64,000 nt of DNA. Origin: Dactylonectria macrodidyma (taxonomy: Eukaryota > Ascomycota > Sordariomycetes > Hypocreales > Nectriaceae). Shown piece after piece: positions 53,298 to 63,120 of the stretch; the stretch's first letter is position 1; the number at the start of each line of letters is the position of its first letter. The position numbers were made by a program, and so were the translations under genes. The DNA lies in assembly GCA_020744425.1 (NCBI GenBank), contig JAGMUV010000027.1:961174-1025173 (forward strand), read 5' to 3'. The notes below the pieces were generated by a model. It was not told where the DNA came from and ran no database searches. It saw only the letters and a list, made by a program, of their open reading frames with translations.

Positions 53298-54535
53298 TCA
53301 CCGTCCTGCCGAGTCCCCCTGCAGATCAGACTCCCCTTCTAGTCTCCCGATGTTGATATCCTCAAAAGTATTCCGTGCAGGTGGGCCGAACCAGGATCGG
53401 AGGCACTCGCTGGCTTCAATGATATCTATCTTAAGCCTCGGCCGCCGGTCGGAAAGCAGTATCTTGGCGCTGCTGAATAGCCGCTCGCACTCGTCTGACA
53501 TTGATGGAACGGCCAGAACATCCAGAGCCATACGTGCTAGATCCGGTTGCGTATAGTAGCGATCGTTCCAATAACTGATAGGGTCAAAGGTTTCGTCCTC
53601 ACCAAGCCGGATAACATCTGTTTCAAGGAACTGATCGAGCAAGTCGACGGCGGGAGGGTCGGTTGCCAGGGCCTCGTGACGAAGCTTCAGTCGTTTATGG
53701 CTCTTGACCGCCACAAAGGCCTTCTCCTTTCTAACCGGAGCAGGCAAAGTTGGGCAGAATGAAGCGGAAACTGACGCATGCTCTGTAGAATGTCTTCCCC
53801 GATACTCTTCTAGCCAGAGCCCCCTAACAAGCTTCGTAACGCTCGGGATCCATGACTTCTTTTCTTCATCTGTCCAAGTCTCGATATACCACTGGTTTTT
53901 GAGAGTCGGATTCAGCGCAATGGCGGCATAATATGCCGGTGTCTCATCCGCTTTCTTGAAGTATTCCTCCGCCTTACGCCAGGAAGCTTCCGCCGAAGCG
54001 GCAAGAAATGCGAAGTCCTCAGCTTCAGCAGCAACAGCTCCTCGACCAGTGTTCCTTCGAACAGCCGCCTTGTGGAGTTCTTCGAATTTAATCTTGGCCT
54101 GCTGGATCTCATTTAGTAGCCAGTCAAGTGTCTGAAAGTGATCCGCTAGTGTTGAAAGCCTGCGTTCCGTAGAGAGGGTTCCGTCATAGAACGTCTCCAG
54201 CTGATCATGAAGGTGTGCAAGCTCGTCCCACTGCTGCTCAGACAGGCGGTCTTCGGTGAGACTTTTCTGGCCCTGGCCAGCCTCATACTGGTCACAGAAG
54301 ACTTGAATTCGCTCCTTGACGTTAAAAGCTCTACCGATCGAGGTGAAGTATGAATTCCAGCGTGTCTGCTGGCTTTGGATATGCTAGGCTAACTATTAGT
54401 CCTGACTATGGGTTCATGGAGGGCGCAAACTCACCTCTAAGCCATCAAACTCAGACAGTTCTCCCCCGCAGACAATTGATCTGAAAAACTGACGGCGCTG
54501 AGGATTGGCTCGGATGTATTTACTCAAGCATTATG
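53298..54535 (-). pseudogene. hAT transposase, N-terminally truncated
   Basis: Exon 53298-54383 and an upstream exon from about 54535 to 54435 (51-nt GT-AG intron) form one long frame without stops. Text: IRANPQRRQFFRSIVCGGEL, HIQSQQTRWNSYFTSIGRAF, TLADHFQTLDWLLNEIQQAK, YYAAIALNPTLKNQWYIETW, then the dimerisation domain ALDVLAVPSMSDECERLFSS and DIIEASECLRSWFG. The BED finger and the first catalytic Asp region are missing upstream of 54535, where palindromic repeats begin. The N-terminal half is therefore lost and the protein cannot be active. Confidence 0.8.
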
Positions 54536-54690
54536 CGTAGAAACGGGCCCCGTTTCTACTTTTGGTCCAATTACATTCTATGACCTCTACCAGGTTCATC
54601 TCTCCTAGAAACGGGCCCCGTTTCTACTTTTTGCGCATTTCTGAAAACAACACGAACAAAACACGAAACGCGCCCCGTTTCCAGCACGCC
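54536..54690. repeat. GAAACGGGCCCCGTTTC palindrome array
   Basis: GAAACGGGCCCCGTTTCTAC occurs at about 54540 and 54608, and a variant ACGAAACGCGCCCCGTTTCC at about 54664. It interrupts the hAT transposase gene and looks like the end of another element. Confidence 0.6.
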
Positions 54691-54947
54691 AATGCACCTA
54701 CCCCTGTATAATCCCTGTTGAGATAAACTAAGTACCATATGTCAACCAATCAAGTGTCTATAGCCCCGGGCCTTCATGCATGTATCCTGGTCCTCTGATG
54801 TGCAATGTGTGCCGGAGTCGCGTAAAGGAGCATTGAAGAATTGCAACTTGATTGAGTATATTGGTCTTCTCAATTGCAGTTCCTCAGCTCCGCCTATGCT
54901 CACAGCCGCATTATCGTTTCTATCCTCCATCTCTTTCCCATCCAAAC

Positions 54948-55370
54948 ATGACTGCCTGCGCACCTCAGCAAGGGGACGGCCCAGTAATCCACCTAAGTAC
55001 CCCACAGCATCGAAGGCTAGCTGAGCTCGGCCTATATCTAAACCTTCCAGAGCCAGCAATCATCTGCACTGCATGTGGCTTCGCCCTCAAGGCAGATAGT
55101 GATCGGGTCTCGAGGCACCTCGGAGAAAGGCATGGAGTGTCGAAGTCAGCCCGTTGGGGACTCAACTCCCTCATCTACTCCTTGAACTTGCCCGATCCAG
55201 GAGAGCTTCCACCACGGCCCGATCGCTCCAGTCCCCATCTACACTTGGCGTTGCAAGAGGGTTTAGCCTGCAAGCACTGCGGCCTAACCACGCCATTTTT
55301 GAAAAGTGGTAAGTGGGCTCCAGAGTTTTCTCTAAGGTCAAGTACGTTGGAGTTGGATTCATATGCGTGA
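54948..55370 (+). pseudogene. DUF3505 (OrsD-like) zinc-finger fragment
   Basis: The frame begins MTACAPQQGDG and reads LGLYLNLPEPAIICTACGFA, DRVSRHLGERHGVSKSARWG, then LALQEGLACKHCGLTTPFL. The C-x2-C...H-x4-H finger followed by a second C-x2-C is the start of the DUF3505 family, named for the OrsD protein of the orsellinic acid cluster and also met in telomere-linked and transposon-linked helicases. After about 125 residues the similarity ends and the frame stops soon. It is a truncated copy. The nearest helicase (15.8 kb) is not part of the same frame. Confidence 0.65.
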
Positions 55371-56125
55371 GAGTCTTTTGAATGGGAAAGAGGTCCGGCC
55401 GTGCAAAATCGTTTCTGAGGATTGGATTTTCTGTTCAGAGATACGGATATCATACGTATAGGCTTGGCTCAGAGTGCGAGGTTGCATAGATGAGTGACAT
55501 ACCGGTAAGCAAAATCGGGATTCTATACGTGCTTACTGGGCGGTTGTCACTAGTGTTTGGCGTCATGGATGACGTGGATGATTGCCGACGCCGGAAGAGG
55601 ACAGTGGGGCTCCGACCACTCTTCGTTCATCCAATTCTTGCCAGTTGGCACCTGCGGATGTGGGCGCTCCTGTCTGAGCCTCGCTAGCTATGTACCAGGT
55701 GCCAGCGTATGGCCTATCTCTTTGGTTCAGTTCAGGGCTCCTAATAGTGCAACCAGTGCGTGTGAAAGCCTCAAACTGCTCATTTAGTGCGTTTACCTTG
55801 GTCACACTAAACTGCCAGTCCGTTTGACTTAGCTACACTGAACTGCCAGTTTGCCTGAGATACGCAAACTGAACTATTAGTCCGTCCGTCAAGGTCGAAA
55901 CTAAACTACAGTTTGCACTGTAGTTTACACTATTAGTCCGAACAGAATAGCCCCACTTGCGGCCGGGCACTCCCCGTGCCTCTCAGGCTGCCTCCTGTGG
56001 GCTCCTGTCTTCAATAAGAACAATAGATAGCCTTTCGGGCGGACTGTACTTGACTTAATCTGCGCTTTGGAATGGGACGTAGTCACGTAATCGAACCACG
56101 TTGACGCAGAAACTGGGGGCCATAA
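55371..56125. other. No gene; short inverted-repeat element candidate at 55736-55945
   Basis: The segment 55736-55945 is bounded by CTCCTAATAGTGCAA and its near-inverse TTACACTATTAGTCCG and contains repeats of ACTGCCAGT and AACTATTAGTCCG, as in hAT subterminal arrays. It may be a 0.2-kb MITE, but I could not define a target duplication. Confidence 0.4.
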
Positions 56126-56450
56126 TACGGTCGCACATTACCACATGGGTGACATAACCCTTTTGGGAAGCCTCAACCATGTTAAAATACTTAGTAATTT
56201 TGTGGCCCCTTGCAAGACTACAGTACCGCACACTATCCTGAAGGTATCTCTTCATTTAGATGGCATCTCCACCAGGGAATATGTCGTGATAATTCCTGGT
56301 GACGCGTCACAATTCTTCCACTCACAGCGTCAATACCCAGCCCATCGCCACCCCAGAGCTATTATAGGCTATCCACATCCACTCCCTAAGTAACCTCGAG
56401 TCTATCCATCATGAGATTGTGCGACTGACCTTGTCTTGTGCGTAGATATG

Positions 56451-57698
56451 CCCGATCACGTCCTATCGCAGACATGTCCCGATGTTCCGAAGACCGTGGC
56501 CCCTAAATCGTACCAAAGGAGCCACGATTTCATCCGAGATAGCCATCCAGGGTCGAATCTGTGTCCATATTGCGGGAGACGTTGGCCCACGAGTATCTCC
56601 ATCCTCGACAGCTCGCCAGTCCCATTTCGAGACGTTGAGACAGCTTCCACCTCCTCCACTATACAGTCTATCGACCTAACAGCCTCTGATCGTTCCACGC
56701 CCTCACAGACGATCTTCACCGGCTCTGGAGACGGCCCTGGCCGTATCCTCGCAGCATCGCGGCCCTCCGCCGTGTATCGAGATGCCAAACTTACCCAGAG
56801 TCGGATCGCGAGGGGCATGAGGGCGAGCTCGTCGCAACTCAGTGAGGCTGTGACTAAACAGAGCCAAAACAAGAGCAGACGGAAGATCTCGATGCGTCTC
56901 ACCGTCTTCCTTGCGAGGCCTGACCCATGGGAAATACTAGACGAAGACGAGGAGCCCCAGTGGTCTTTGGCTAGAGAGCTGCTGAAGGTCGCTTTGCGCC
57001 CCTTCGTCGACGAGGAACCATCTTTACCTGTCAACTTCTGGTTCGACAGCATCTTCTTCCCTCAGTTCAAGGACAAGCCTGCCCTCTCTTCTGTTCTTCA
57101 ATTCGACAAGAGACTCGTTCAGAACGCCCATATTAAAGAAGGCATCACGGAGCTGAGCGACCTCGACTGGGAGAGACAGACAGTCTCAGAGCTTTTCGGC
57201 GAGGACTGCCCTTTCCGTTTCAGTAAAACAGAGGGCAGATATCTCCTTTTCCTTGTTTTCTATGAGCCATTGCCTCCTCGACCACAAGCCCTGGCACCCC
57301 GTCATATCAAGACGCCGAGGTCAGCCGTAAAGCAGTTCAAAAAGGAGAAGGGAATCAAGAAAGAGTTAGTCAAGACCGAGGTGAAGGTACAGCCAGCCTT
57401 GTTAATTGGGATCGAGTTCAACTCGCCCTCCTTGAGCCCCTCTCTGAGCCCAGTTCTACCTCCTTCGAGAGCTAGCGCAGAAGACCAGATCGAGGTTATT
57501 ACTAGCGACGTGGACGAGACCCGCGCGGGTCAGAAACGAGCTCGAGACTCTATAAGCTCAGGACTCTCGGTAGAGGCAGAGGATAAGGAGCTCTCGGCTG
57601 GCCCTGCCTTCACTGCCCATGGTCCCGCTGCTGGAACCCGAGGAGTTGATACGAGGAGGCCAAGTAGTCGGCATCCTCGTAAACAGACGAGGAAATAG
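56451..57698 (+). CDS. Accessory protein of the rve element, unknown function
   Basis: From ATG 56451 (MPDHVLSQTCPDVPK) the frame gives 415 residues without stop or intron. A CPYCGRRW motif near residue 40 could be half of a zinc site. Central ordered text: RLTVFLARPDPWEILDEDEE, LPVNFWFDSIFFPQFKDKPA, TELSDLDWERQTVSELFGED and GRYLLFLVFYEPLPPRP. The C-terminal third is charged and Ser-rich with a basic end (RHPRKQTRK). I do not recognise the family. Its stop is about 100 bp from the convergent transposase stop, so it is very likely a cargo or accessory gene of the same element, perhaps a DNA-binding or regulatory partner (inference). Confidence 0.55.
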   Translation, partial: PDHVLSQTCPDVPKTVAPKSYQRSHDFIRDSHPGSNLCPYCGRRWPTSISILDSSPVPFRDVETASTSSTIQSIDLTASDRSTPSQTIFTGSGDGPGRILAASRPSAVYRDAKLTQSRIARGMRASSSQLSEAVTKQSQNKSRRKISMRLTVFLARPDPWEILDEDEEPQWSLARELLKVALRPFVDEEPSLPVNFWFDSIFFPQFKDKPALSSVLQFDKRLVQNAHIKEGITELSDLDWERQTVSELFGEDCPFRFSKTEGRYLLFLVFYEPLPPRPQALAPRHIKTPRSAVKQFKKEKGIKKELVKTEVKVQPALLIGIEFNSPSLSPSLSPVLPPSRASAEDQIEVITSDVDETRAGQKRARDSISSGLSVEAEDKELSAGPAFTAHGPAAGTRGVDTRRPSSRHPRKQTRK

Positions 57699-57979
57699 TA
57701 GTTACTCTAGCTCAAGTTGACCCAGGTCCCCCATCAGCTCGTCCACACTATTGATAATATCGCCAGGTAGCTCAGTTCCGGAGAGGCCATTGTTAATAGG
57801 CTCAAGGTAGTTCTGCTCGAGAAGCTGAAGCTAAAGCATTGTCAGCTAGCTTTTGAGTGCGATGGAGTACTTTTTTACGTACGAATCTCTCTTGCCCACC
57901 AACTGGACTCTCTGGGATGCTCAGCACCGGACTTGTCCCGCAGTCGAGATGAACCTGAATCTTGTCTCTAAGCCGTAGG

Positions 57980-59358
57980 CAAGGGTCGGACCCACTACAC
58001 TGTAAATCCACGTGGACCACAAATAAGTGGCCCATCTCTATTACATCCACTTGTCGGCGCTCAGATTACGTAATAATCCACTACACTTGGACCTGAAAGT
58101 GGATGTAATGGAGTGGATTTAGGTGGATTTAGGTATAGTTGGATATTCCCTGACCCTGCACGGTCGATAGTACTTATTTTTGTATAGAATTGCCTGTTAA
58201 ATCGAGGTACCTAGACTCAAGTTAGCCAAGGCCGATCACCCCCACAGCTAATCTTACAACGTGACACGAGAAACTGCCCCTATTGAGCGCGTTTTGAAAG
58301 ATTTCCTGCTGTTGTTTTTGCCAAAAAATTTTTTTGAACAATGTCAGCCAACCAGCCCAGTCAGGCCAACAGCAGCACCTCGAAGACCGTCTTTTTCACC
58401 ATTTCAGAGGCTGGACTTGGTTAGAACGCGCTCGTGATACTAGGTCTTGGCTGTGGGACTTTGGCTATGATATTCAACGTCATGGCTTACGCAAATGGGC
58501 TTGCAAGGACTGTATCCTCGGAAATCGTCCCATTATCGCGAGTTTTACCTCTTCAGGTCTCCAGAACGCGGCAAATCATCTATGGCGTGAGCACAAAACA
58601 CCAGCACCAGAGGGAGAGAAAAAGAGCACCACACAGCTGAAATCCGAAGGCGCACTGAAATCGAACCAGCCGACTATTGCCTCGGTTTTCGGTTTGAAAC
58701 TGGACGTCAACAAGCCTACGGAACAGAATATCGCGAATAGCTTCATCTCACGCTTTAATAAAGCAACACTTTCAGCGTATGCTAACAAAGCAGATATCCT
58801 CGGTTATCCGGGATGGCCTTGGACTTCCTGACGATCCAGCCGATGTCAGCCGAGTGTGAGAGGTTATTTTCAGCTGCTGGCAAGATGATCTCGGGGTTGC
58901 GTACGGGCCTAGAGGCTGAGATTATTGCCATATGTCAGGTTTTACGCTCGTGGTATCGAGCTAGCCTTATCAAGGACCTGGATCCATTGCTTACCGGTAA
59001 GTCACACCTTGAAAGTAAGCTGGATGCCGGTTGTGGCACTCTAAGCGACGATGAGCTGGCGCTTGCTGAGTCAAAATGGCAATTGGAGGGCGAGGACAGC
59101 GCCAGAGAGGTTGACGATTCATCACAGCAGCAACAGGCTGAAGAGTTAGTGTCAACCTCTGAAAGTGAGGCTGAATAGGCACCGACGAGGTTGTGAATAG
59201 CCTCAAAGATCCACTATAAATCCACTTATAAATCCACGTGTGTACATCCATTCCACTCCGGTCGAATATGTGCTACATCCACTATGTAATTGCCTAAAAA
59301 TCGTACATCCACTCTACTTGGTCCCAAAGTGGAATGGATGTAGTGGTTCCGACCCTTG
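57980..59358 (+). mobile_element. hAT deletion derivative with 8-bp target duplication
   Basis: 1,379 bp, ends CAAGGGTCGGACCCACTACA and, inverted, CAAGGGTCGGAACCACTACA. GCCGTAGG flanks both sides (57972-57979 and 59359-59366). Subterminal GTGGAT/ATCCAC repeats fill both ends. It encodes only the two ends of a hAT transposase. Confidence 0.92.
58340..59178 (+). pseudogene. hAT transposase with the catalytic middle deleted
   Basis: The first part (to about 58800) reads a BED-like start: FRGWTWLERARDTRSWLWDF, KWACKDCILGN, AANHLWREHK, and LDVNKPTEQNIANSFISRFN; a frame change near 58395 separates it from the ATG frame. From 58813 another frame reads the dimerisation domain ALDFLTIQPMSAECERLFSA and EIIAICQVLRSWYRASLIKD to a stop at 59178. 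The nuclease region between them is gone. This is the classic internal-deletion form that an autonomous relative could move. Confidence 0.8.
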
Positions 59359-61082
59359 GCCGTAGGTAGATCGCGAGGTGTGGTCGCTTATGATCAAGCT
59401 CCCCATCTAGTTGACCATCGAACTGAAGATCCCGGAGCTGTTGGTCACACCAGTCCGTTGTTATTGGGTCAAGAAGATCGTCTATATCGATAGAATCGAC
59501 AGCAGCCATCATCTGGGCAAGCCCATCTCGAGCCGCAGGCCCTAGATGGACTGCCCAGTTCTCCACTTCGCTTGTATTATATAGATCCATCGGGATCCCG
59601 GCGACGAGATGCTCCCTATTCTTCTGTGGCCGGATGCGATGGCCGTTCCACATCTCCGTGAAGTCCGCAACCTCTTGACGGATCATGGGTCCATAGAGAG
59701 CATACACCGCGATCTGGTGAGCAAGACGGTTTGGTTGGAAGAGGCCGCTATCAATCAGCTCGTGCGAGAACGCGATCCAGCGCTGACTGACACCTTTGAG
59801 TAGCTTTTCCCACCAAGACTCGATCCGTTGGTTCGATATGCTTGGGCCCCAGATATGACAGGAGCTCAGTCTCGCTCCCTGCCTGTGGACTCGTTGGTCG
59901 TTATCCTCGGTGGTATACCGAAACTCTGTCTGATCAAGGCCGGCGAGAATCGCCTGGGCTCCGGCCCAAAGAGGAGTCTCGATACCATGATCCGAGCGGG
60001 TGAAAAGGGGGCGGAACCCTGAGTACGACACAGTCCGTAGAAACTGTTTGAGTGAACTCAGCGCAGTCATGTTCCCCCTGCCGACATATATCCAGATGAT
60101 GGCTCTCGAGTACGTGTCGATGCAGGCGTAGATAGAGAAGCCGAAGTTCTTGAGCTTCTCGTACCCATCGAGAGACCACATGAAGTTAGGCCCAGGAACC
60201 TGGAAGTTCTTCCGGTGCTTCCAATCAGCAAGGCGCCTTTGTTCGGCCCGCTTCTTCCACTCTGGGTTCGTTTGGTACTCGCGGTATAAGGTATTCTGGC
60301 CGACAAGGACGCCGGCACGGATGCGGACGTAATGGTATAGATACCCCCTGCCAAATCCTCGGATGCTTGAAGACTGACGGTCGTCTTGGAAGAGGAACTC
60401 TCTTGCTTTTTGAACAGCCTCCTGTCGTTCAGCCAGATCTCGGAAGCGCCGCTTCATGCCATGCTTCAGACGATACTCCTGTACAGTCCGCTCGGAGATC
60501 TCGATGCCGCGTCGCTTGAGATCACGGACGATGGAAGTGTCGCTATGCCCGTATCGGTAGAAGTAGCCTTTGATCAGCTCGACGAAGGTGTTGGTATCAA
60601 TCTTTGAGTGAAGGGGAGAGTACTCCTGGGCACCCCATTCCGCTAACCTCCTTTTCAGGGTTCTGACGTCGAGTACGTGCCCATCGTCGCGGAGATGGGC
60701 ACATATAGTGTCAGTGGATAGCCCTTCTCGCCGCTGCTCGAGGATCCAGTCCTTGACGCGCTCCAAGTCCTTACGGGGCCTCGGCATTATACGAGACGCA
60801 GACCAGGGGTTCAAGATCATAGTAGAGGTCGGAGTTCATACCTCCTTCCAAGGCTTCCAGCTGCAATATCCCGAACCCTCTGAACCGGCATTATCGGAGC
60901 TTCGGCGCCGATGGAATGGCATCAGCACCGCTTGGTATGGCATCAGCTCTGCTACATTGAAAACAGTGCGCTATCATATCAATACTGTAGCCCCATATAA
61001 AAACGCCGAAAGCCTATGTGCGAAATAGCTCCAGTCATTTTCGTACATGGTTTTGTCACCCATGTGGTAATGTGCGACCGTA

Positions 61083-61289
61083 GATGATGCTTCGCTCCCA
61101 TACAATTTTGCGGTAATCATAATGTTTCGCTGGGTCGACTCCCAACCCTACCAATTACACTACGTCATAAAGGCCTCAATTCAACACAAATCAATAAGAT
61201 AACTATATGAGGAGGATCCCACGAGCCCCAAATATCCATTGATCTATCTTTTGTTCCCTTGCGACGTGTTGTTGTGTTGTTGTAGCCGT
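61083..61289. other. No gene seen
   Basis: Short spacer to the right of the rve element. A tRNA-like match was considered and rejected. Confidence 0.4.
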
Positions 61290-63120
61290 CTAGGGCAGTC
61301 GCGTCGCGAAATCTCCAGCCTCAGCAAGCGACCACGACCGTTGGTACCTCAATTTCCTTGCGAGGACGACTCCCACTAGACATGGGATCACAAGATCCAG
61401 ATCATCCTTCTGAAGTAAAAGTCCCGCTTTCTTCTTCTGTATGCCCTTGCGGATCCAGAGATTCGGGGCATTATAGAGTGTTGCTTTGCTGCCGTCACCT
61501 ACTGCACCGAAGAGCACTCGACTCAACATGTAGCGGTAGTTCATTCTCAAATGAAAGAGAGCGGGCACCGGTAGTGCCCATCGCAAGCTGTCGACGGCCC
61601 GGGCAGATCTGGATCGACGCGACTTGACTGTTCTGATTCGCTGAGTCGTCTTCTGGTCGCCATAAATGAGGAACAGCCGCTCCTGGAACGCGTCTTCTGG
61701 CAGCTTGTATTGCTCTTCGAAGATGTTCGCTAGAACATTCAGGTTGCCCACGTTTGTGCTCTTGTTGTGTGGAATAGGCCCTAGAGAGACATGACTCGTC
61801 TTCTGTCTTGGTAGGATACCTATCGCTGGCATTGAAGGAGGATTCGACATGGCAATGCAGTCCGGAAATGCACTTTCGATGGCCTCATAGACAAGATATC
61901 GGGGAATTCTATGACTTTATGGTATCAGCCACTTGAGCAGAATACAGGCAACCGCATTCTTACCTCCAATTCCACGGCATCTCTCTCATTTCCCGGTGCG
62001 CAGATGATATCCGTCAGCCTCAGCTTTACCGACTGGTTCAGCATGCTCTGCTTTCGATGCCAGAAATAAGCTGACCAGTGGTTACTGATCGAAACGAGTT
62101 TTCATTGTCAACTCGCTGCTCCTTGACATGTTCCATCTGCTCGAAGTTGTCGTATGCAGTGACGGCTGTTGGCTGCTGTCCTCTCGTGGTCACTTCTCCA
62201 GCAGCTGCATCTGACTGTCTCTTTACAGCACGCAAAACCGTCTGGTAAGAGCTTCAGAGCCCAAGCCGGCACAGAGCTTCCAGTTGCCTTCTTTTGACAC
62301 CTTTTGTCAAATATTAGGGTGAAAATTGTGTATTGTCTCCTCTGCCCCTATGTCTTGAGGTTTCAGGGCAAGCTTTATATACCCTTTCTCTTCTGTATAG
62401 AATCAGCTAGAAGCTGATTGCTAAGCCTCGTGGCAATAGGTGGCAATAGGTGGCAACTTTCGCCTCTGACATATCTGACACCTTTGGAGTGTAGATATAG
62501 ACCCATTTGTAACTGGAAACCTGATGCCTCTTTCGGATGCATTGAGCGGCACATCACTGCCAGTATAGTGATGAGACATCCCTGATGTGGGCTATACTGC
62601 TCTTCATTGCCAGCCGAATTGACATGCCATGGCAACATTGCGGCACGGAGAATGCTCATGAGTAACTGACAACTATTCTCTGCAGCCTTGATGACTTTGC
62701 CCATGTTCAGTCGTGTAAAGGCGACGGCTTCTGCTTGCTGTGTTGCGCGAAAAGGTGGCGTCTCGCATAGCTTCTTCACCTCCCGCCGCATGTTGACGCG
62801 CCCGACATCAAGGTGAGAGATTAGACGATGCCGGGTACACACTTGCCTGTCGTCCACCGAGTCATTATCGCCCATATATATCTTCAAGACCGCCGGATCC
62901 TCGTATGCAGCCTTAGAAAATGCAGCTCTTCTCTTGCCACTGGCTGCGCCTTTGGCTGTCGACAGTGCTTTGACGAAATCGCCAATGCTGAAGTCTAGGT
63001 CATCTCGCATGTATTTGATGGCCAGCTCCAGTTTTTCGTTACTGCTGCGTGCAGATTGTCGGGCAGATGTATTGGGTTCGCCAAGGCTGGCGGGCTGCTC
63101 ATCGCGGGGAGGGCGGGTTG
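61290..63120 (-). pseudogene. DUF6589 protein relic, second copy
   Basis: Three separated frames on the minus strand carry DUF6589 blocks in order: 62375-63120 (YMRDDLDFSIGDFVKAL, ILAVMCRSMHPKEASGFQLQ, GLYLHSKGVRYVRG), 62038-62235 (VTAYDNFEQMEHVKEQRVDN, FRSVTTGQL) and 61290-61850 (LPEDAFQERLFLIYGDQKTT, VPALFHLRMNYRYML, ATLYNAPNLWIRKGI). The YDNFE, GDQKT and LFHLRMN blocks match those of the protein at 18.5-21.1 kb, but identity is clearly low, so it is a separate subfamily. Frame breaks and loss of the C-terminal half show decay. No helicase gene or defined inverted repeats accompany it. Confidence 0.65.

Larger units (their letters stand above)
57802..60787 (-). pseudogene. rve-type DDE transposase split by a hAT insertion
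   Basis: The main part is 59367-60787: an N-terminal helix-turn-helix region (MPRPRKDLERVKDWILEQRR, GHSDTSIVRDLKRRGIEISE), then an integrase core with Asp in FMWSLDGYEKLKNFGFSIYA, Asp in LFTRSDHGIETPLWAG and Glu in ISNQRIESWWEKLLKGVSQR, followed by NRLAHQIAVYALYGPMIRQE. Across the hAT at 57980-59358 the frame resumes as LRDKIQVHLDCGTSPVLSIP and ends at 57802. Removing the hAT and one GCCGTAGG copy restores a single uninterrupted frame of about 530 residues, so the hAT insertion is the only lesion I see. The DDE spacing and the GPNFMWSLDGYEK block recall integrase-like proteins in animals and fungi. Confidence 0.75.
56126..61082. mobile_element. Two-gene DNA transposon with rve-type DDE transposase
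   Basis: A 29-bp inverted repeat, TACGGTCGCACATTACCACA...GTGACA, lies at 56126-56154 and, inverted, at 61054-61082. It encloses two convergent genes, a Pro/Ser/Lys-rich protein (+) and an integrase-like transposase (-). The hAT derivative 57980-59358 is nested inside. The outer target duplication is unclear: TA is the only common flank if the repeat starts at CGGTCG. Without the nested hAT the element would be about 3.6 kb. The termini beginning TAC and the rve-like enzyme recall the IS3EU/Ginger range of superfamilies; I do not assign it firmly. Confidence 0.7.

Noticed and set aside
55495..55520. ACCGGTAAGCAAAATCGG resembling the inner end of pogo copy 1
   Set aside because: Only about 13 bases match, there is no partner end and no transposase sequence, so chance is likely.
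61095..61175. tRNA-like text on the minus strand (TAGTGTAATTGG resembling an A box)
   Set aside because: No matching B box, acceptor stem or anticodon arm could be drawn.
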